This document shows positions 8,755 to 18,281 of a stretch of 64,000 bases of DNA, one piece after another. Position 1 is the stretch's first letter. Each line of letters opens with the position of its first letter. Origin of the DNA: Staphylococcus lugdunensis (GTDB taxonomy: Bacteria; Bacillota; Bacilli; Staphylococcales; Staphylococcaceae); contig NZ_PPPV01000012.1 in NCBI RefSeq assembly GCF_002901705.1, forward strand, positions 807,643 through 871,642. Reading direction: 5' to 3'. The notes beneath the pieces were generated by a model. That model had not been told where the DNA came from, did no database searches, and was given only the letters and a program-made list of their open reading frames with translations. The position numbers and the translations under genes were made by a program.

Positions 8755-9561
8755 TTATTGTTGTTCACGTTTTTTATTATTGTGTACAGATGTTAACCAA
8801 CCTACCAAAACTAAACCTATCATTACTACCCAGAATATAGTTTGCCATAAAGTTGAATGTGGAAAATCTTCTGGTAACACCGCAATGTCTTTATGTGCTA
8901 AAACAATCACAACTAACTTGATACCTACCCAACCTACAATAGCAAATGCTGCACCTTCTAAGCCAGGATATTTGTTAAGTAGCTCTACAAACCATGTTGC
9001 TGCAAAACGCATTAGAATAACACCAATCATGCCGCCAATAAACATCACCGAAAATTGACCTAAATCCATACCACCAAAATGAATTCCAACTTTTGGTAAT
9101 GTTACAGCTATTGCCATTGCGGCTAACATAGAATCAATTGCAAATGCGATATCTGCAAACTCAACTTTTAATACAGTGCCCCAGAATTGTAATGGGCTTA
9201 ATTTCTTTTCAACCCCGTGTTCATCATAATGATGATCATCACCTTCAGGTTGAGGTTCATCTTTACTATGGAAGAAATTCCATAAATTTTTAATAGACAT
9301 AAAAATTAAGTAAACAGCCCCTGCTGCTTGTATAAACCAAAAGTTCGCAATAATACTAATTAAGAATAATGCAATAAATCTAAATATAAAAGCACCTAAT
9401 AATCCATAAAACAAGGCTTTCTTTCTTTGTTCTGGTGGTAAATGTCTTACCATTACCGCCATTACGACTGCATTATCTGCGGCAAGTAAGCCTTCCAAAA
9501 ATACAAGAACGAGTATAACCCATAAATAAGGCAAAATTAAGCTCGGATCCAAAGCGGACAA
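8755..9561 (-). CDS. TerC/Alx-family membrane protein (putative Mn2+ exporter)
   Basis: The 268-residue protein has seven to eight membrane helices and the TerC signature acids: EGLLAADNAVVMA near residues 23-35 and EFADIAFAIDSMLAAMAI near 134-151. A histidine/acid-rich loop (DDHHYDEHG) lies between helices. TerC proteins of the YkoY/MeeF type export Mn2+, in some cases to metallate secreted proteins during translocation. The gene is preceded by a yybP-ykoY riboswitch, which strongly supports a manganese role. The open reading frame starts with ATG after an AGGAGTT site. Confidence 0.9.
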   Translation of the reverse strand: MSALDPSLILPYLWVILVLVFLEGLLAADNAVVMAVMVRHLPPEQRKKALFYGLLGAFIFRFIALFLISIIANFWFIQAAGAVYLIFMSIKNLWNFFHSKDEPQPEGDDHHYDEHGVEKKLSPLQFWGTVLKVEFADIAFAIDSMLAAMAIAVTLPKVGIHFGGMDLGQFSVMFIGGMIGVILMRFAATWFVELLNKYPGLEGAAFAIVGWVGIKLVVIVLAHKDIAVLPEDFPHSTLWQTIFWVVMIGLVLVGWLTSVHNNKKREQQ

Positions 9562-9580
9562 CTCCTTTGTTCATGATATA

Positions 9581-9620
9581 CAAATAAAGAGACCCATGCT
9601 AAATTATTAGCAAAGGTCTC
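9581..9620 (-). terminator. Riboswitch-controlled terminator upstream of terC
   Basis: The minus strand reads AGACCTTTGCTAATAATTTAGCATGGGTCT and then TTTATT. The arm AGACCTTTG is also the 3' strand of riboswitch helix P1, so P1 and the terminator cannot form at the same time. Confidence 0.85.
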
Positions 9621-9765
9621 ACTAAGCGATGACGCTCACTTTACCGGAAGTCATCCTTCGTAGTGACGATAAAGTGTTAATGCAGACATTTTATTAATAA
9701 ATGCAGCGAAGTGCCTGTCCACATCTCAAGTTACTCCCCTCTGACATCAGTCATAGGTATTCATT
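9611..9765 (-). promoter_or_regulatory. yybP-ykoY manganese riboswitch
   Basis: The minus-strand leader contains the hallmark AGGGGAGTA (9732-9740 region), an internal CACTTTATCG...CGGTAAAGTG helix with a nearby CCGG, and the closing GAGACCTTTG. CAGAGG beside the AGGGGAGTA pairs with CCTTTG to close P1. This matches the yybP-ykoY architecture, in which Mn2+ docks two loops and stabilises P1. Here P1 competes with the terminator, so the expected output is ON at high Mn2+. It sits directly upstream of a TerC gene, the usual partner. Confidence 0.88.
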
Positions 9766-9859
9766 TGTTACCAATATTATACATATATTGATAACTTAGT
9801 ACAATATATTGCCTACAAATTGTGTGGCTAATTTATAAGTAACTTGAAGATTCATATAA

Positions 9860-11422
9860 TTACAACAAGCTATAAAGTTTTATTTCTGGGAATTTCTCCT
9901 CAAACCAACGTGTTGCAAACTCATTTTCAAAAAGGAATACAAGTTGGTCATATCTATCTTTAACTAGAATAGAACGTGATGTATTCATCTTATCTTTAAT
10001 ATCATCTTCGTTTTCAATCCATCTAGCAATTTTTCTACCTACAGGTTCCATGATAACATCGACGTTATATTCGTTCTTCATGCGGTGTTCAAATACTTCA
10101 AATTGCAACTGGCCTACTGCACCTAGAATAATTTGATTGGTGTGTAATGTTTTATAGTATTGAATTGCACCTTCTTGTACTAATTGTTCTATACCTTTAT
10201 GAAAATGCTTTTGTTTCATAACGTTTTTGGCAGATACTTTCATAAATATTTCCGGGGTAAATTGGGGTAAATCTTGAAAACTATATTTTTGTTTACCGCC
10301 AACCAGTGTATCACCAATTTGATAGTTCCCCGTATCATATAAACCTATAATATCACCAGCAACTGCATGATTGACCGTCTCTTTATCGTCTGCCATAAAT
10401 GAAGTAGAACGTGTGATTTTTTGCTTTTTAAGTGTACGCTGTAACGTTACATCCATACCTCGCTCAAATGCACCACTTACTACACGCATAAAGGCAATTC
10501 TATCTCTATGTTTTGGATCCATATTGGCTTGAATTTTAAATATAAATCCTGAAAAATCAGCATCAAATGGACTTACTTCTATATCTTCTTTTGTTTGTCT
10601 TGCATGAGGCATTGGCGCAAAATCAACATAAGCATTTAAGAAATTTTGCACTCCAAAATTTGCTAATGCTGACCCAAAGAATACAGGTGTTAAATCGCCA
10701 CTTAATAAGGCCTCATCATCAAATTGCTCTCCAGCTTCATCAACGAGCATCATTTCTTCAATTGCTTGGCTAAATGCACTATCATTCTGGATTGCATGCG
10801 CTTCTTGCAGTTCAAAATCATCGTTTAGATGTAATATATTTTCTTCATCTCTAAATGGCTCAATTGTTTTTGTTTTGCGATCAATAATGCCAAAGAAGTT
10901 TTGTCCCATACCGATAGGCCAATTCATTGGATATGTATCAATATTCAATGTTTCTTCAATTTCATCTAATAATTCAAATGGTTCTTTACCAACTCTATCT
11001 AACTTATTGATAAATGTAAAAATCGGAATACCTCTCATTTTACAAACTTTAAATAACTTCAATGTCTGTGGTTCGATTCCTTTAGCACAGTCGATAACCA
11101 TGACAGCACTATCAACAGCCATTAAAGTACGATACGTATCTTCTGAAAAGTCTTCATGCCCTGGTGTATCAAGAATATTGATTTTATAATTATCGTAATC
11201 AAATTGCATAACTGAACTTGTAACTGAAATACCACGTTCTTGCTCAACTTTCATCCAGTCACTTGTAGCAAATTTACCACTCTTTTTACCTTTAACAGTA
11301 CCTGCTTCACGAATCGCACCGCTAAAGTATAATAGTTTTTCTGTTAACGTTGTTTTACCAGCATCTGGGTGAGAAATGATGGCAAACGTCTTTCTTGACT
11401 CTACTTCATCTTTTAAACTCAT
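9860..11422 (-). CDS. prfC: Peptide chain release factor 3
   Basis: RF3 is a translational GTPase that removes RF1/RF2 from the ribosome after peptide release. The 520-residue protein shows the GTPase motifs: [16 protein letters not shown] (G1, residues 16-31), the RGISVTSSV switch [17 protein letters not shown] (G3) and FINKLDR (G4). It has the expected domains II and III after about residue 290. Length is normal. Its ATG abuts the stop codon of the upstream 84-residue gene (TAAATG), so translation is probably coupled within the murE operon. Confidence 0.96.
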   Translation of the reverse strand: MSLKDEVESRKTFAIISHPDAGKTTLTEKLLYFSGAIREAGTVKGKKSGKFATSDWMKVEQERGISVTSSVMQFDYDNYKINILDTPGHEDFSEDTYRTLMAVDSAVMVIDCAKGIEPQTLKLFKVCKMRGIPIFTFINKLDRVGKEPFELLDEIEETLNIDTYPMNWPIGMGQNFFGIIDRKTKTIEPFRDEENILHLNDDFELQEAHAIQNDSAFSQAIEEMMLVDEAGEQFDDEALLSGDLTPVFFGSALANFGVQNFLNAYVDFAPMPHARQTKEDIEVSPFDADFSGFIFKIQANMDPKHRDRIAFMRVVSGAFERGMDVTLQRTLKKQKITRSTSFMADDKETVNHAVAGDIIGLYDTGNYQIGDTLVGGKQKYSFQDLPQFTPEIFMKVSAKNVMKQKHFHKGIEQLVQEGAIQYYKTLHTNQIILGAVGQLQFEVFEHRMKNEYNVDVIMEPVGRKIARWIENEDDIKDKMNTSRSILVKDRYDQLVFLFENEFATRWFEEKFPEIKLYSLL

Positions 11423-11677
11423 TTATAAATCTCCTTTTAAATTATCCGCAATCCAACCAGTTAATTTAGAAGCAATTGTACTTGCATCTTGTTCATTATT
11501 AAAAGTAAATAATTGCATCATTAATTCATCGTTAATTTTATTTATATGTGTAGCTAAAGATATTTCGAAAGACCAGAAAACATCTGGAATAGCTATCAAC
11601 AAATGATTTGTTTCTTTATTCTTATATAGATAAACATTAACCGTTTCATGATGAATAATCAGTTGTTTAACGATCAA
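11423..11677 (-). CDS. Conserved small protein of unknown function between murE and prfC
   Basis: An 84-residue soluble protein whose start I place at TTG 11677 ([17 protein letters not shown]...). GGCGGTGG lies five bases upstream of this TTG, inside the murE 3' end, and resembles a ribosome site. A longer frame opening at TTG 11692 lacks one. Either start overlaps the end of murE, and the stop abuts the prfC ATG, so the gene is embedded in a murE-X-prfC operon. The protein has alternating strands and helices ([27 protein letters not shown]) but no motif I recognise. Confidence 0.72.
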   Translation of the reverse strand: MIVKQLIIHHETVNVYLYKNKETNHLLIAIPDVFWSFEISLATHINKINDELMMQLFTFNNEQDASTIASKLTGWIADNLKGDL

Positions 11678-13151
11678 CGGGGCCACCGCCAAATTTCTTA
11701 TAGGCAGCTTCTAAGCCTATCAAATCATCCCTATGCGGAACTTTAACATGTCCTGGCATAATTTGATAAGGTTCTCTTCCTTTAGATGCTAATACAACTG
11801 TATCCCCCGGTTCGGCAACTTCAATTGCATGTCTAATGCCTTCTGCGCGATCTTCAAATTCAACATAGTTATCGTGCGTGGCCCCTTTAGCTAATTCTGA
11901 AGTTAGCATTTTAGGATCATCATTAGCTGGGTTATCTGGTGTAAAGATAACATAATCTGCTCGACAAGCTACTGTTCCCATTTCTGGCGTTTTAGTTAAA
12001 TCACGTTCACCCGCCATACCTACTAAGAAAATCAGTTTTCGTTTTACGAATGGTTTAACAGCATCTATTAATTTGTTCATTCCATCTGCTGTATGTGCGT
12101 AATCAATAATCAAATCTATAGGTAAATTCGGATCAAGTACTTCAAGTCGTCCTTCGACCGGTTCAAGCGTTTTCACTGCTTCGACAATAGTTTCAAAAGG
12201 TATTCCTTTACTCCACACAGCAATCATTGCTGCCATTAAGTTTGAAATATTGAATTTACCAACATATGGTGATTGTACATTATAGTTACCAAATGGTGTG
12301 TCAAGTTCAAATGTTACTCCTTGTAATGATTCATTAATATGAATTGCTTTAAATTGCGCATCGTTATCAATACCGTATGTAAAAATTTCGTATGGGGTTA
12401 CTGACGCTAAATATTCAGAAAAAGCATCATCGTTGTTTAAAACTACGTACTTTTCTTTAGATAAATCTTCTCCTAATTGACTAAAGAGTAATGATTTAGC
12501 ATGTCCATATGCTTCCATAGTGCCATGAAAATCTAAGTGATCTTGTGTTAAATTTGAAAATATAGCAACATCAAATTCAACACCTCTAAGTCGACCTAAA
12601 GCTAAACCATGACTTGACACTTCCATTGTCATCGCTTCTGCACCAGCATCCACGGCTTCTTTAATCTTTTTAGTTAATGACACTGTCTCAGGCGTAGTAT
12701 TCGCACCTTTTGTCTTTTGCTCATTAATTTGGAAACCATTTGTTCCTAAATAAGCACTATTTTTATGTAACTTACGATAAATCAAATGAATCATGGTAGC
12801 AATTGAAGTTTTACCATTTGTTCCAGTAACACCATACGTCGTTAATTGATGGCTCGGAAAATCAAATAAGGTATGCGCTAACAAACTTGCCACTCTGAGT
12901 GTCTCACTAACAATAATTTGAGTTACATCGCCTTCGACTTCTTGCTTACTTTTCACAACAATAATTTGACATCCTTGGTTAATGACATCTTGACAAAATT
13001 TGTGACTGTCTACCGTATAACCTTTTGATGCTACAAAAATACTTCCTGATTTAGCTGTACGTGAATCCGTTGTAATATCCGTTACGTGTCTATCTAAAGT
13101 TCCAATTACTTGTTTTACTCTAATTTTTTCAAATAATGTGCTCGCATTCAA
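11667..13151 (-). CDS. murE: UDP-N-acetylmuramoyl-tripeptide synthetase (L-lysine-adding MurE)
   Basis: MurE adds the third residue to UDP-MurNAc-L-Ala-D-Glu in peptidoglycan synthesis. The 494-residue protein has the Mur ligase layout: N-terminal UDP-binding domain, ATPase domain with [12 protein letters not shown] near residue 109, and a C-terminal domain. The specificity motif reads DNPANDD near 405. Enzymes that add meso-diaminopimelate have DNPR there, so this form is expected to add L-lysine, as in staphylococcal walls. On the minus strand a TATAAT at 13196-13201 could serve as its -10 box, though the -35 is weak. It heads an operon with the small gene and prfC, and is divergent from ugtP-ltaA. 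Confidence 0.95.
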   Translation of the reverse strand: MNASTLFEKIRVKQVIGTLDRHVTDITTDSRTAKSGSIFVASKGYTVDSHKFCQDVINQGCQIIVVKSKQEVEGDVTQIIVSETLRVASLLAHTLFDFPSHQLTTYGVTGTNGKTSIATMIHLIYRKLHKNSAYLGTNGFQINEQKTKGANTTPETVSLTKKIKEAVDAGAEAMTMEVSSHGLALGRLRGVEFDVAIFSNLTQDHLDFHGTMEAYGHAKSLLFSQLGEDLSKEKYVVLNNDDAFSEYLASVTPYEIFTYGIDNDAQFKAIHINESLQGVTFELDTPFGNYNVQSPYVGKFNISNLMAAMIAVWSKGIPFETIVEAVKTLEPVEGRLEVLDPNLPIDLIIDYAHTADGMNKLIDAVKPFVKRKLIFLVGMAGERDLTKTPEMGTVACRADYVIFTPDNPANDDPKMLTSELAKGATHDNYVEFEDRAEGIRHAIEVAEPGDTVVLASKGREPYQIMPGHVKVPHRDDLIGLEAAYKKFGGGPVDR

Positions 13152-13559
13152 AACGTATCGCTCCTTTTTTACAATACTTTTTTTACAATACTTTCATTAT
13201 ACACGTTTTAAAGATGATGATAAATTTATTCTTATCTTTTTCAATCAAAACATTTACATCCGATTTAATTAGTCAAAAAATTAATTAGGGCTTAACTTTA
13301 TTAATTTAGGGTAAAAATTTTAAAAATTTACTATAAATTGTATTATGACAATACATTTCATTAAAATCGTGCTACCATGGTAATATACAAAGATATAGTC
13401 AATTAATATAGTAAGGACTTAATTATTTAACATTTTTATATTAATAAAGTACTATTAAGTGATTAGTAACATTAAGACAACGACGACTATCAAAGATGAA
13501 TGAATGTGTTATAATGCTTAGATATAATTGAAACTGAAACTAACGGAGGGTGGCTATTT
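13152..13559. other. Divergent intergenic region between murE and ugtP
   Basis: About 0.4 kb of AT-rich DNA without a credible gene. A minus-strand TATAAT at 13196-13201 is a possible murE -10 box. A plus-strand TATAAT at 13510-13515, about 45 bases before the ugtP ATG, is a possible ugtP -10 box. An ACAATACTTTTTT tract is duplicated at about 13171-13192. I see no riboswitch. Confidence 0.55.
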
Positions 13560-14735
13560 ATGGTTACTCAAACTAAAAAGATATTGATTATTACTGGGTC
13601 CTTTGGTAACGGACACTTACAAGTAACAGAAAGTATCGTTAACCAATTCAATGAAATGAATTTGGATCATCTCAGTGTTATTGAACATGACTTATTTATG
13701 GAAGCTCATCCAATTTTGACTTCTATCTGTAAAAAGTGGTATATCAATAGCTTTAAATATTTTCGCAATATGTACAAAAACTTTTACTATAGTCGCCCTG
13801 AAGAGATAGATAAATGTTTTTACAAATATTATGGCTTAAATAAATTAATAAACTTGCTGTTGAAAGAAAAGCCTGACTTGATCCTCTTGACTTTTCCAAC
13901 ACCAGTCATGTCTGTTTTAACGGAACAATTTAATATGAACATACCTATCGCAACTGTAATGACAGATTATCGTATGCAAAAAAACTGGATCACACCGCAT
14001 TCACAGCGTTATTATGTAGCTACTGAAGATACCAAAGCTGATTTTATGAGTGTAGGCATCCCAGCATCTCATATTAAGGTTACAGGCATTCCAATATCAG
14101 ATAAATTCGAATCTCCGATTGATAAAGATGCTTGGTTAAGAAAGCATAAATTAGACCCAGAAAAACCAACGATTTTAATGTCTGCAGGGGCATTCGGAGT
14201 GTCTAAAGGTTTCGACCAATTAATTAAAGCTATATTAGATAAGAGTCCGCACGCACAAATTGTGATGATTTGCGGTAAAAACAAAGGTTTAAAACAATCA
14301 TTAGCCTTTGAATTCAAAGAACAAGAAAATGTATTAATTCTAGGATTTACTAGACATATGAATGAATGGATGGCATCAAGTCAACTTATGATTACAAAAC
14401 CAGGCGGCATCACAATATCCGAAGCGCTAACAAGAACGCTTCCTATGGTCTTTTTAAACCCTGCACCTGGACAAGAGTTAGAAAATGCGCGTTATTTTGA
14501 AAACAAAGGTTTTGGTAGAATTGCAGATACACCTGAAGATGCAATTAACTGTGTATCTGAATTAACGCATGATGTACAAGCTTTACAAGCAATGTCACAA
14601 CGCATGAAAAAAACAAAAGTAGACTATTCTACATATAAATTATGTACTGATTTATTATCTTTAATCAATCACTCATCACAATATCAAGAAGTTTACGGAA
14701 GGGTTCCATTGTATGCAAGATTCTTTGTCAAATAG
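13560..14735 (+). CDS. ugtP: Processive diacylglycerol beta-glucosyltransferase
   Basis: UgtP (YpfP) transfers glucose from UDP-glucose to diacylglycerol twice, giving diglucosyl-diacylglycerol, the membrane anchor of staphylococcal lipoteichoic acid. The 391-residue protein is a GT28-type glycosyltransferase. It has an N-terminal [11 protein letters not shown] acceptor/lipid motif (residues 12-22), a hinge, and a C-terminal donor site including [30 protein letters not shown] and [18 protein letters not shown] ribosome site precedes the ATG. It overlaps the ltaA start by 23 bases, so the pair is translationally coupled. It is a peripheral membrane enzyme on the cytoplasmic face. Confidence 0.95.
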   Translation: MVTQTKKILIITGSFGNGHLQVTESIVNQFNEMNLDHLSVIEHDLFMEAHPILTSICKKWYINSFKYFRNMYKNFYYSRPEEIDKCFYKYYGLNKLINLLLKEKPDLILLTFPTPVMSVLTEQFNMNIPIATVMTDYRMQKNWITPHSQRYYVATEDTKADFMSVGIPASHIKVTGIPISDKFESPIDKDAWLRKHKLDPEKPTILMSAGAFGVSKGFDQLIKAILDKSPHAQIVMICGKNKGLKQSLAFEFKEQENVLILGFTRHMNEWMASSQLMITKPGGITISEALTRTLPMVFLNPAPGQELENARYFENKGFGRIADTPEDAINCVSELTHDVQALQAMSQRMKKTKVDYSTYKLCTDLLSLINHSSQYQEVYGRVPLYARFFVK

Positions 14736-15906
14736 TCATACAAATAGTAAGAAAAGCTTTGTCATCATGCTAATTATTTTATTTTTAATGGAATTCGCAC
14801 GTGGTATGTATACACTTAGTTATATAAACTATTTGCCAACTGTCACATCGATTTCCGTGGCTGTAACATCTGCAGCTTTATCCATACATTTTATTGCAGA
14901 TGCATCTACCAATTTCGTTATAGGTTTTCTACTAAAAAAATGGGGAGCAAAGCTTGTGCTAACAGCAGGCTTTTTCCTCGCTTTTATTAGTTTATTTTTA
15001 GTGATTTGGGTTCCAGCAAACCCTATTATCATTATCTTATCAGCGATTATGCTCGGTATCGCTGTTAGCCCAATCTGGGTTATCATGTTATCAAGTGTAG
15101 AGGAAAATAAACGTGGCAAACAAATGGGTTATGTTTATTTTGCATGGCTCTCTGGGTTGCTCGTTGGTTGGGCGTTTATGAATGTGCTTGTTAAATTGCA
15201 CCCTACTCGCTTTGCCTTTATGATGTCTTTAGTTGTCATTGTTGCTTGGGTTATGTATTACTTTGTTAATATTCAATTAACTAATTACAATACTAAGCCA
15301 GTTAAAGAACAAATCGGTCAAATTATAAACGTTATGAAACGACATCTTGTGTTGTTTCCTGGTATTTTACTCCAAGGTGCAGCAGTTTCAGCACTCGTTC
15401 CTATTTTACCGACGTATGCGACAAAAGTTGTCAAAGTAACAACCATAGAATATACCGTTGCTATTGTAATTGGTGGATTGGCCTGCGCCTTTTCTATGCT
15501 GTTCTTATCTAAAATGATTGACAATAATAGCCGTAACTTTATGTATAGCATTATCATTTTTGGCTTTGTACTATACACAGCATTTATTTTCTGGCTGTCA
15601 TTAGTCACAAACATCATGATTGTGTGGTTAATTGCGTTATTTATTGGCCTTATGTATGGTTTATTACTCCCTGCTTGGAATACATTTATGGCAGGACAAA
15701 TTAATCCCGAAGAGCAAGAAGAAACATGGGGCGTTTTTAATAGTGTGCAAGGTTTTGGTTCGATGATAGGTCCACTATTTGGCGGTCTTATCACTCAATT
15801 CACAAACAGTTTGAATAATGCATTTTACTTTTCAGCTATAGTATTCCTATTTCTAGCATTTTTCTATGGCACGTTTTTCGTTAAATCAAATAAACATACG
15901 CATTAA
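14713..15906 (+). CDS. ltaA: LtaA, glycolipid flippase for lipoteichoic acid anchor
   Basis: The 397-residue MFS protein has twelve predicted membrane helices. It belongs to the LtaA group that moves diglucosyl-diacylglycerol across the membrane for lipoteichoic acid assembly. Its identity rests on MFS topology, including the [19 protein letters not shown] segment, and on overlap with ugtP, the arrangement known in staphylococci. A GGAAGGG ribosome site lies within the end of ugtP. The short N-terminal tail is hydrophilic ([12 protein letters not shown]). A strong terminator follows. Confidence 0.93.
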   Translation: MQDSLSNSHTNSKKSFVIMLIILFLMEFARGMYTLSYINYLPTVTSISVAVTSAALSIHFIADASTNFVIGFLLKKWGAKLVLTAGFFLAFISLFLVIWVPANPIIIILSAIMLGIAVSPIWVIMLSSVEENKRGKQMGYVYFAWLSGLLVGWAFMNVLVKLHPTRFAFMMSLVVIVAWVMYYFVNIQLTNYNTKPVKEQIGQIINVMKRHLVLFPGILLQGAAVSALVPILPTYATKVVKVTTIEYTVAIVIGGLACAFSMLFLSKMIDNNSRNFMYSIIIFGFVLYTAFIFWLSLVTNIMIVWLIALFIGLMYGLLLPAWNTFMAGQINPEEQEETWGVFNSVQGFGSMIGPLFGGLITQFTNSLNNAFYFSAIVFLFLAFFYGTFFVKSNKHTH

Positions 15907-15957
15907 AAAAAGATACTGTATGATGACTAGACTGTGCATCATACAGTATCTTTTATT
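15905..15957. terminator. Terminator between ltaA and yjcG
   Basis: AAAAGATACTGTATGATG...CATCATACAGTATCTTTT is a near-perfect stem between convergent genes, A-rich on the left and T-rich on the right, so it can work in both directions. Confidence 0.9.
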
Positions 15958-15965
15958 CATATTGT

Positions 15966-16472
15966 TTAAAATTGAAATGTATCAATAACATTCCACTTAT
16001 CTTCTTGATTGTCATATTCTAAGAGTGATAATGCTTCAATAACTTCTTTATGGTCTACCCCTGCTAATTTAACTTGTCCATAAATATCTTCAAACTCTTG
16101 GCTTGATAAACCTTGAGCGATAGTAAAGTGTGGGACAAATGCATGTTCAGCTATACCATAAAAAGCATCTGTATTAAATTGTTTAAATAATTTTTCTAAT
16201 TCATCTGTTTTCGCAACTTTAAAGTAGATAACATTATTAGTTGGCTTAAAACTTGATGCTTTTGTCACATGTACATCAATAGGTGCAATATCACTAATTC
16301 TAGCTTTAATATCTTGTTTAACTGAATCTAATTCCGTTTCATTAATATGAAATTGCGCCTTGATTGTGATATGAGGTTTAATTTGAGCGTAATGAGTATC
16401 ATAACGTTTACGGTATGCGTTCACCTCATCTTGAAATGATTTTGATGGAATCAATGCTAATCCTAAAATCAT
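15966..16472 (-). CDS. YjcG-like 2H phosphoesterase (2'-5' RNA ligase superfamily)
   Basis: This 168-residue protein carries the two HxT/S-x motifs that define 2H phosphoesterases: HITIKAQF near residue 34 and HFTIAQGL near 116. The family includes 2',3'-cyclic phosphodiesterases and RNA-ligase-like enzymes, and the true substrate of YjcG is not known. In Bacillus, yjcG lies beside yjcH, a putative esterase. Here the yjcH-like gene is on the same strand, but a MerR-SDR cassette and repeat elements lie between them. A GGAGGGGT ribosome site precedes the ATG. Confidence 0.87.
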   Translation of the reverse strand: MILGLALIPSKSFQDEVNAYRKRYDTHYAQIKPHITIKAQFHINETELDSVKQDIKARISDIAPIDVHVTKASSFKPTNNVIYFKVAKTDELEKLFKQFNTDAFYGIAEHAFVPHFTIAQGLSSQEFEDIYGQVKLAGVDHKEVIEALSLLEYDNQEDKWNVIDTFQF

Positions 16473-16575
16473 TGTTACCCCTCCTTTGTTTTACATAGCT
16501 CTATTATATCAAAATCACATGAAAACCGTTACTTAAAAATAAATAATTAATTATTTTTGACTAATAATATTATTA

Positions 16576-16735
16576 AGTCTGGGACATAATTATATTTTGA
16601 GCTTTGATCTCTGTATTGGCAGTAGTTAACTGTATTAAAAATACGATTATATCAAGCTTTTTCACCTTAGTCACTCTTGCCGCTGAGCGAGACAGAATTC
16701 ATAATGATTTCGTAGTCCCTCTACCACCTTTATAA
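16576..16735 (+). repeat. Dispersed hairpin repeat, copy 2 (full form)
   Basis: The unit opens with AGTCTGGGACATAAT, continues through TTGGCAGTAGTTAACTG and a CTTGCCG link, and ends in the GAGACAGAATTC...TTCGTAGTCCCTC hairpin. Positions 16630-16700 match copy 3 (18102-18172) at 66 of 71 positions by eye, in direct orientation. The two copies bracket the MerR-SDR pair. Nothing else is seen in 16473-16753. Confidence 0.85.
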
Positions 16736-16753
16736 TTTCATTATACTTAAAGC

Positions 16754-16784
16754 TTGACTTAGAGTTACTCTAAGGGTTTATGGT
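16754..16784 (+). promoter_or_regulatory. MerR-type promoter and operator
   Basis: A -35 box TTGACT (16754-16759) and a -10-like TATGGT (16779-16784) are separated by 19 bp. The spacer contains the palindrome CTTAGAGT-T-ACTCTAAG. An over-long 19-bp spacer filled by a dyad is the signature of promoters twisted into activity by MerR regulators. It lies 25 bases before the MerR gene, so autoregulation of the MerR-SDR operon is expected. Confidence 0.85.
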
Positions 16785-16809
16785 TAAGATATGTTGGAAA
16801 GGAGATTCA

Positions 16810-17229
16810 ATGAAGACAATCAAAGAAGTATCTAATGAGACTGGACTTTCACCACACACTATACGTTTTTACGAAAAAGAAGGTTTAATTAATATACCTA
16901 GAAATAAGCAAGGTATTCGTATTTTTAATGAAATAACTATGGATACGCTTATGGCGATTGCACATTATCGAAATGTTGGTATGTCATTACAAGATATCAA
17001 ACAAATTATGAAAGAATTTCACAATCATCAATTATCAACTCAACTTTTGAATAACACTTTAACTAAATTGGATACACAAATTAATGAACTTATATCTACT
17101 CGTGAATATCTAGTCAAAAAGATACAAATCCATCAACATTTAGCAGAACTACAAAAAAATGGTTATACAGAAAAAGCACGCTATGAGGCTTATGTAGCCC
17201 TAAGGAAAGATGAAAAAGGAGACGATTAA
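16810..17229 (+). CDS. MerR-family transcriptional regulator
   Basis: A 139-residue regulator with the MerR winged helix at its N terminus (IKEVSNETGLSPHTIRFYEKEGLI, then NGIRIF-like wing and IAHYRNVGMSLQDIKQIM). A coiled coil covers about residues 75-115, and a short C-terminal tail contains no cysteine metal-sensing motif. This resembles the organic-compound or aldehyde-responsive branch (AdhR-like) rather than metal sensors, but the inducer cannot be deduced. The ATG at 16810 follows AAAGGAG. It is four bases ahead of the SDR gene and preceded by its own MerR-type operator. Confidence 0.9.
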   Translation: MKTIKEVSNETGLSPHTIRFYEKEGLINIPRNKQGIRIFNEITMDTLMAIAHYRNVGMSLQDIKQIMKEFHNHQLSTQLLNNTLTKLDTQINELISTREYLVKKIQIHQHLAELQKNGYTEKARYEAYVALRKDEKGDD

Positions 17230-17232
17230 CAT

Positions 17233-17970
17233 ATGTCAAAAGTAATTGTAATCACAGGAGCAAGTAGTGGTATAGGAGAAGCAACTGCCAAAATGTTAGC
17301 TAAAGCTGGTAATATTTTAGTAATTGCTGCGCGACGTAAGGAACGTTTGGTTCAATTAGTTAATGATATTAGAAATGATGGTGGTCAAGCCATCTATGTT
17401 ACTGCAGATGTATCAAAACTAGAAGAAAGTAAAAAAGTAGCTCAAGTGACATTAGAAAACTATAAAAAAATTGATGTATGGATTAATAATGCAGGACTAA
17501 TGCCATTGTCTGAATTTTCAAAAGGTTTGGTTGAAGAATGGAATCAAATGATTGATGTTAACTTAAAAGGAACTTTATATGGTATAGATGCTGCCTTACC
17601 TACTATGCGTAAGCAACAATCAGGTCATATTATCAATATTGCTTCATTATCTGCACACCAATCTGGCGCAACAACAGGTGTATATTCAGCTACTAAGTTT
17701 GGTGTATGGGCAGCAAGTGAAGCATTACGACAAGAGGAAGCAAGCGTACAATCAAATATACGTGTAACTGTTATTTCACCTGGAGCTGTACAAACTGAAT
17801 TACCACAACAGGGTAGTGATCAAGAAATTAAAGACAATCTTAAAGACTTCTACTCAAATCTAGCTATTCCACCTGAACAAGTTGCACGTACGATTCAATT
17901 TGCAATTGATACACCTGTGGAAACTTCAATTAATGAAATCATCATCCGTCCGACGGCACAAGCTTTATAA
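17233..17970 (+). CDS. Short-chain dehydrogenase/reductase (classical SDR)
   Basis: The 245-residue protein is a classical NAD(P)-dependent SDR. It has TGASSGIGEATA at residues 8-19 (cofactor loop), NNAG near 88-91, catalytic Ser in IASLSAHQSG near 140, and YSATKFG (Tyr/Lys pair) near 155. R34/R35 after the second strand (AARRKER) favour NADP. The substrate is unknown; relatives are annotated as serine/3-hydroxyacid dehydrogenases. It is cotranscribed with the MerR gene, which suggests a stress-inducible carbonyl reductase role (inference). Confidence 0.9.
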   Translation: MSKVIVITGASSGIGEATAKMLAKAGNILVIAARRKERLVQLVNDIRNDGGQAIYVTADVSKLEESKKVAQVTLENYKKIDVWINNAGLMPLSEFSKGLVEEWNQMIDVNLKGTLYGIDAALPTMRKQQSGHIINIASLSAHQSGATTGVYSATKFGVWAASEALRQEEASVQSNIRVTVISPGAVQTELPQQGSDQEIKDNLKDFYSNLAIPPEQVARTIQFAIDTPVETSINEIIIRPTAQAL

Positions 17971-18048
17971 AACTTTAAAAATAAGCTTAAATGCACAATA
18001 AAAATTATTTCATTATATGAATTATTTTTATTGGCATGAATCTAGCTA

Positions 18049-18197
18049 TTTAGAGCTTAAAACATAATTACGTTTTAAGCTCTAAACTATATATGAATAG
18101 ACTGTATTAAAAATATGCTTATATCAAGCTTTTCCACCTTAGTCACTCTTGCCGCGGAGCGAGGCAGAATTCTAATAAATTCGTAGTCCCGCTACCT
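18049..18197 (+). repeat. Dispersed hairpin repeat, copy 3
   Basis: It opens with the perfect palindrome TTTAGAGCTTAAAAC...GTTTTAAGCTCTAAA (18049-18087), which may also terminate the MerR-SDR transcript. It then repeats the core shared with copy 2 and ends in the GAGGCAGAATTC...GAATTC-like hairpin. Orientation is the same as copy 2. The remainder of 17971-18281 shows no convincing gene. Confidence 0.83.
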
Positions 18198-18281
18198 TTC
18201 TTGTAACAAACTGCTTTTTGATCAACAATCGTGTTGCCTGTGATACGCCCCATTGGTAATCTATGCATATTATAAATCTTC

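Noticed and set aside
10567..11189. Plus-strand frames within prfC (68 and 104 residues)
   Set aside because: Antisense shadows of a well-conserved GTPase gene with no ribosome site.
18142..18268. Minus-strand frame MHRLPMGRITGNTIVDQ... downstream of the esterase gene, looking like a protein remnant
   Set aside because: It has no clear ribosome site and runs into repeat copy 3. At about 41 residues it could be a gene remnant but I cannot support a call.
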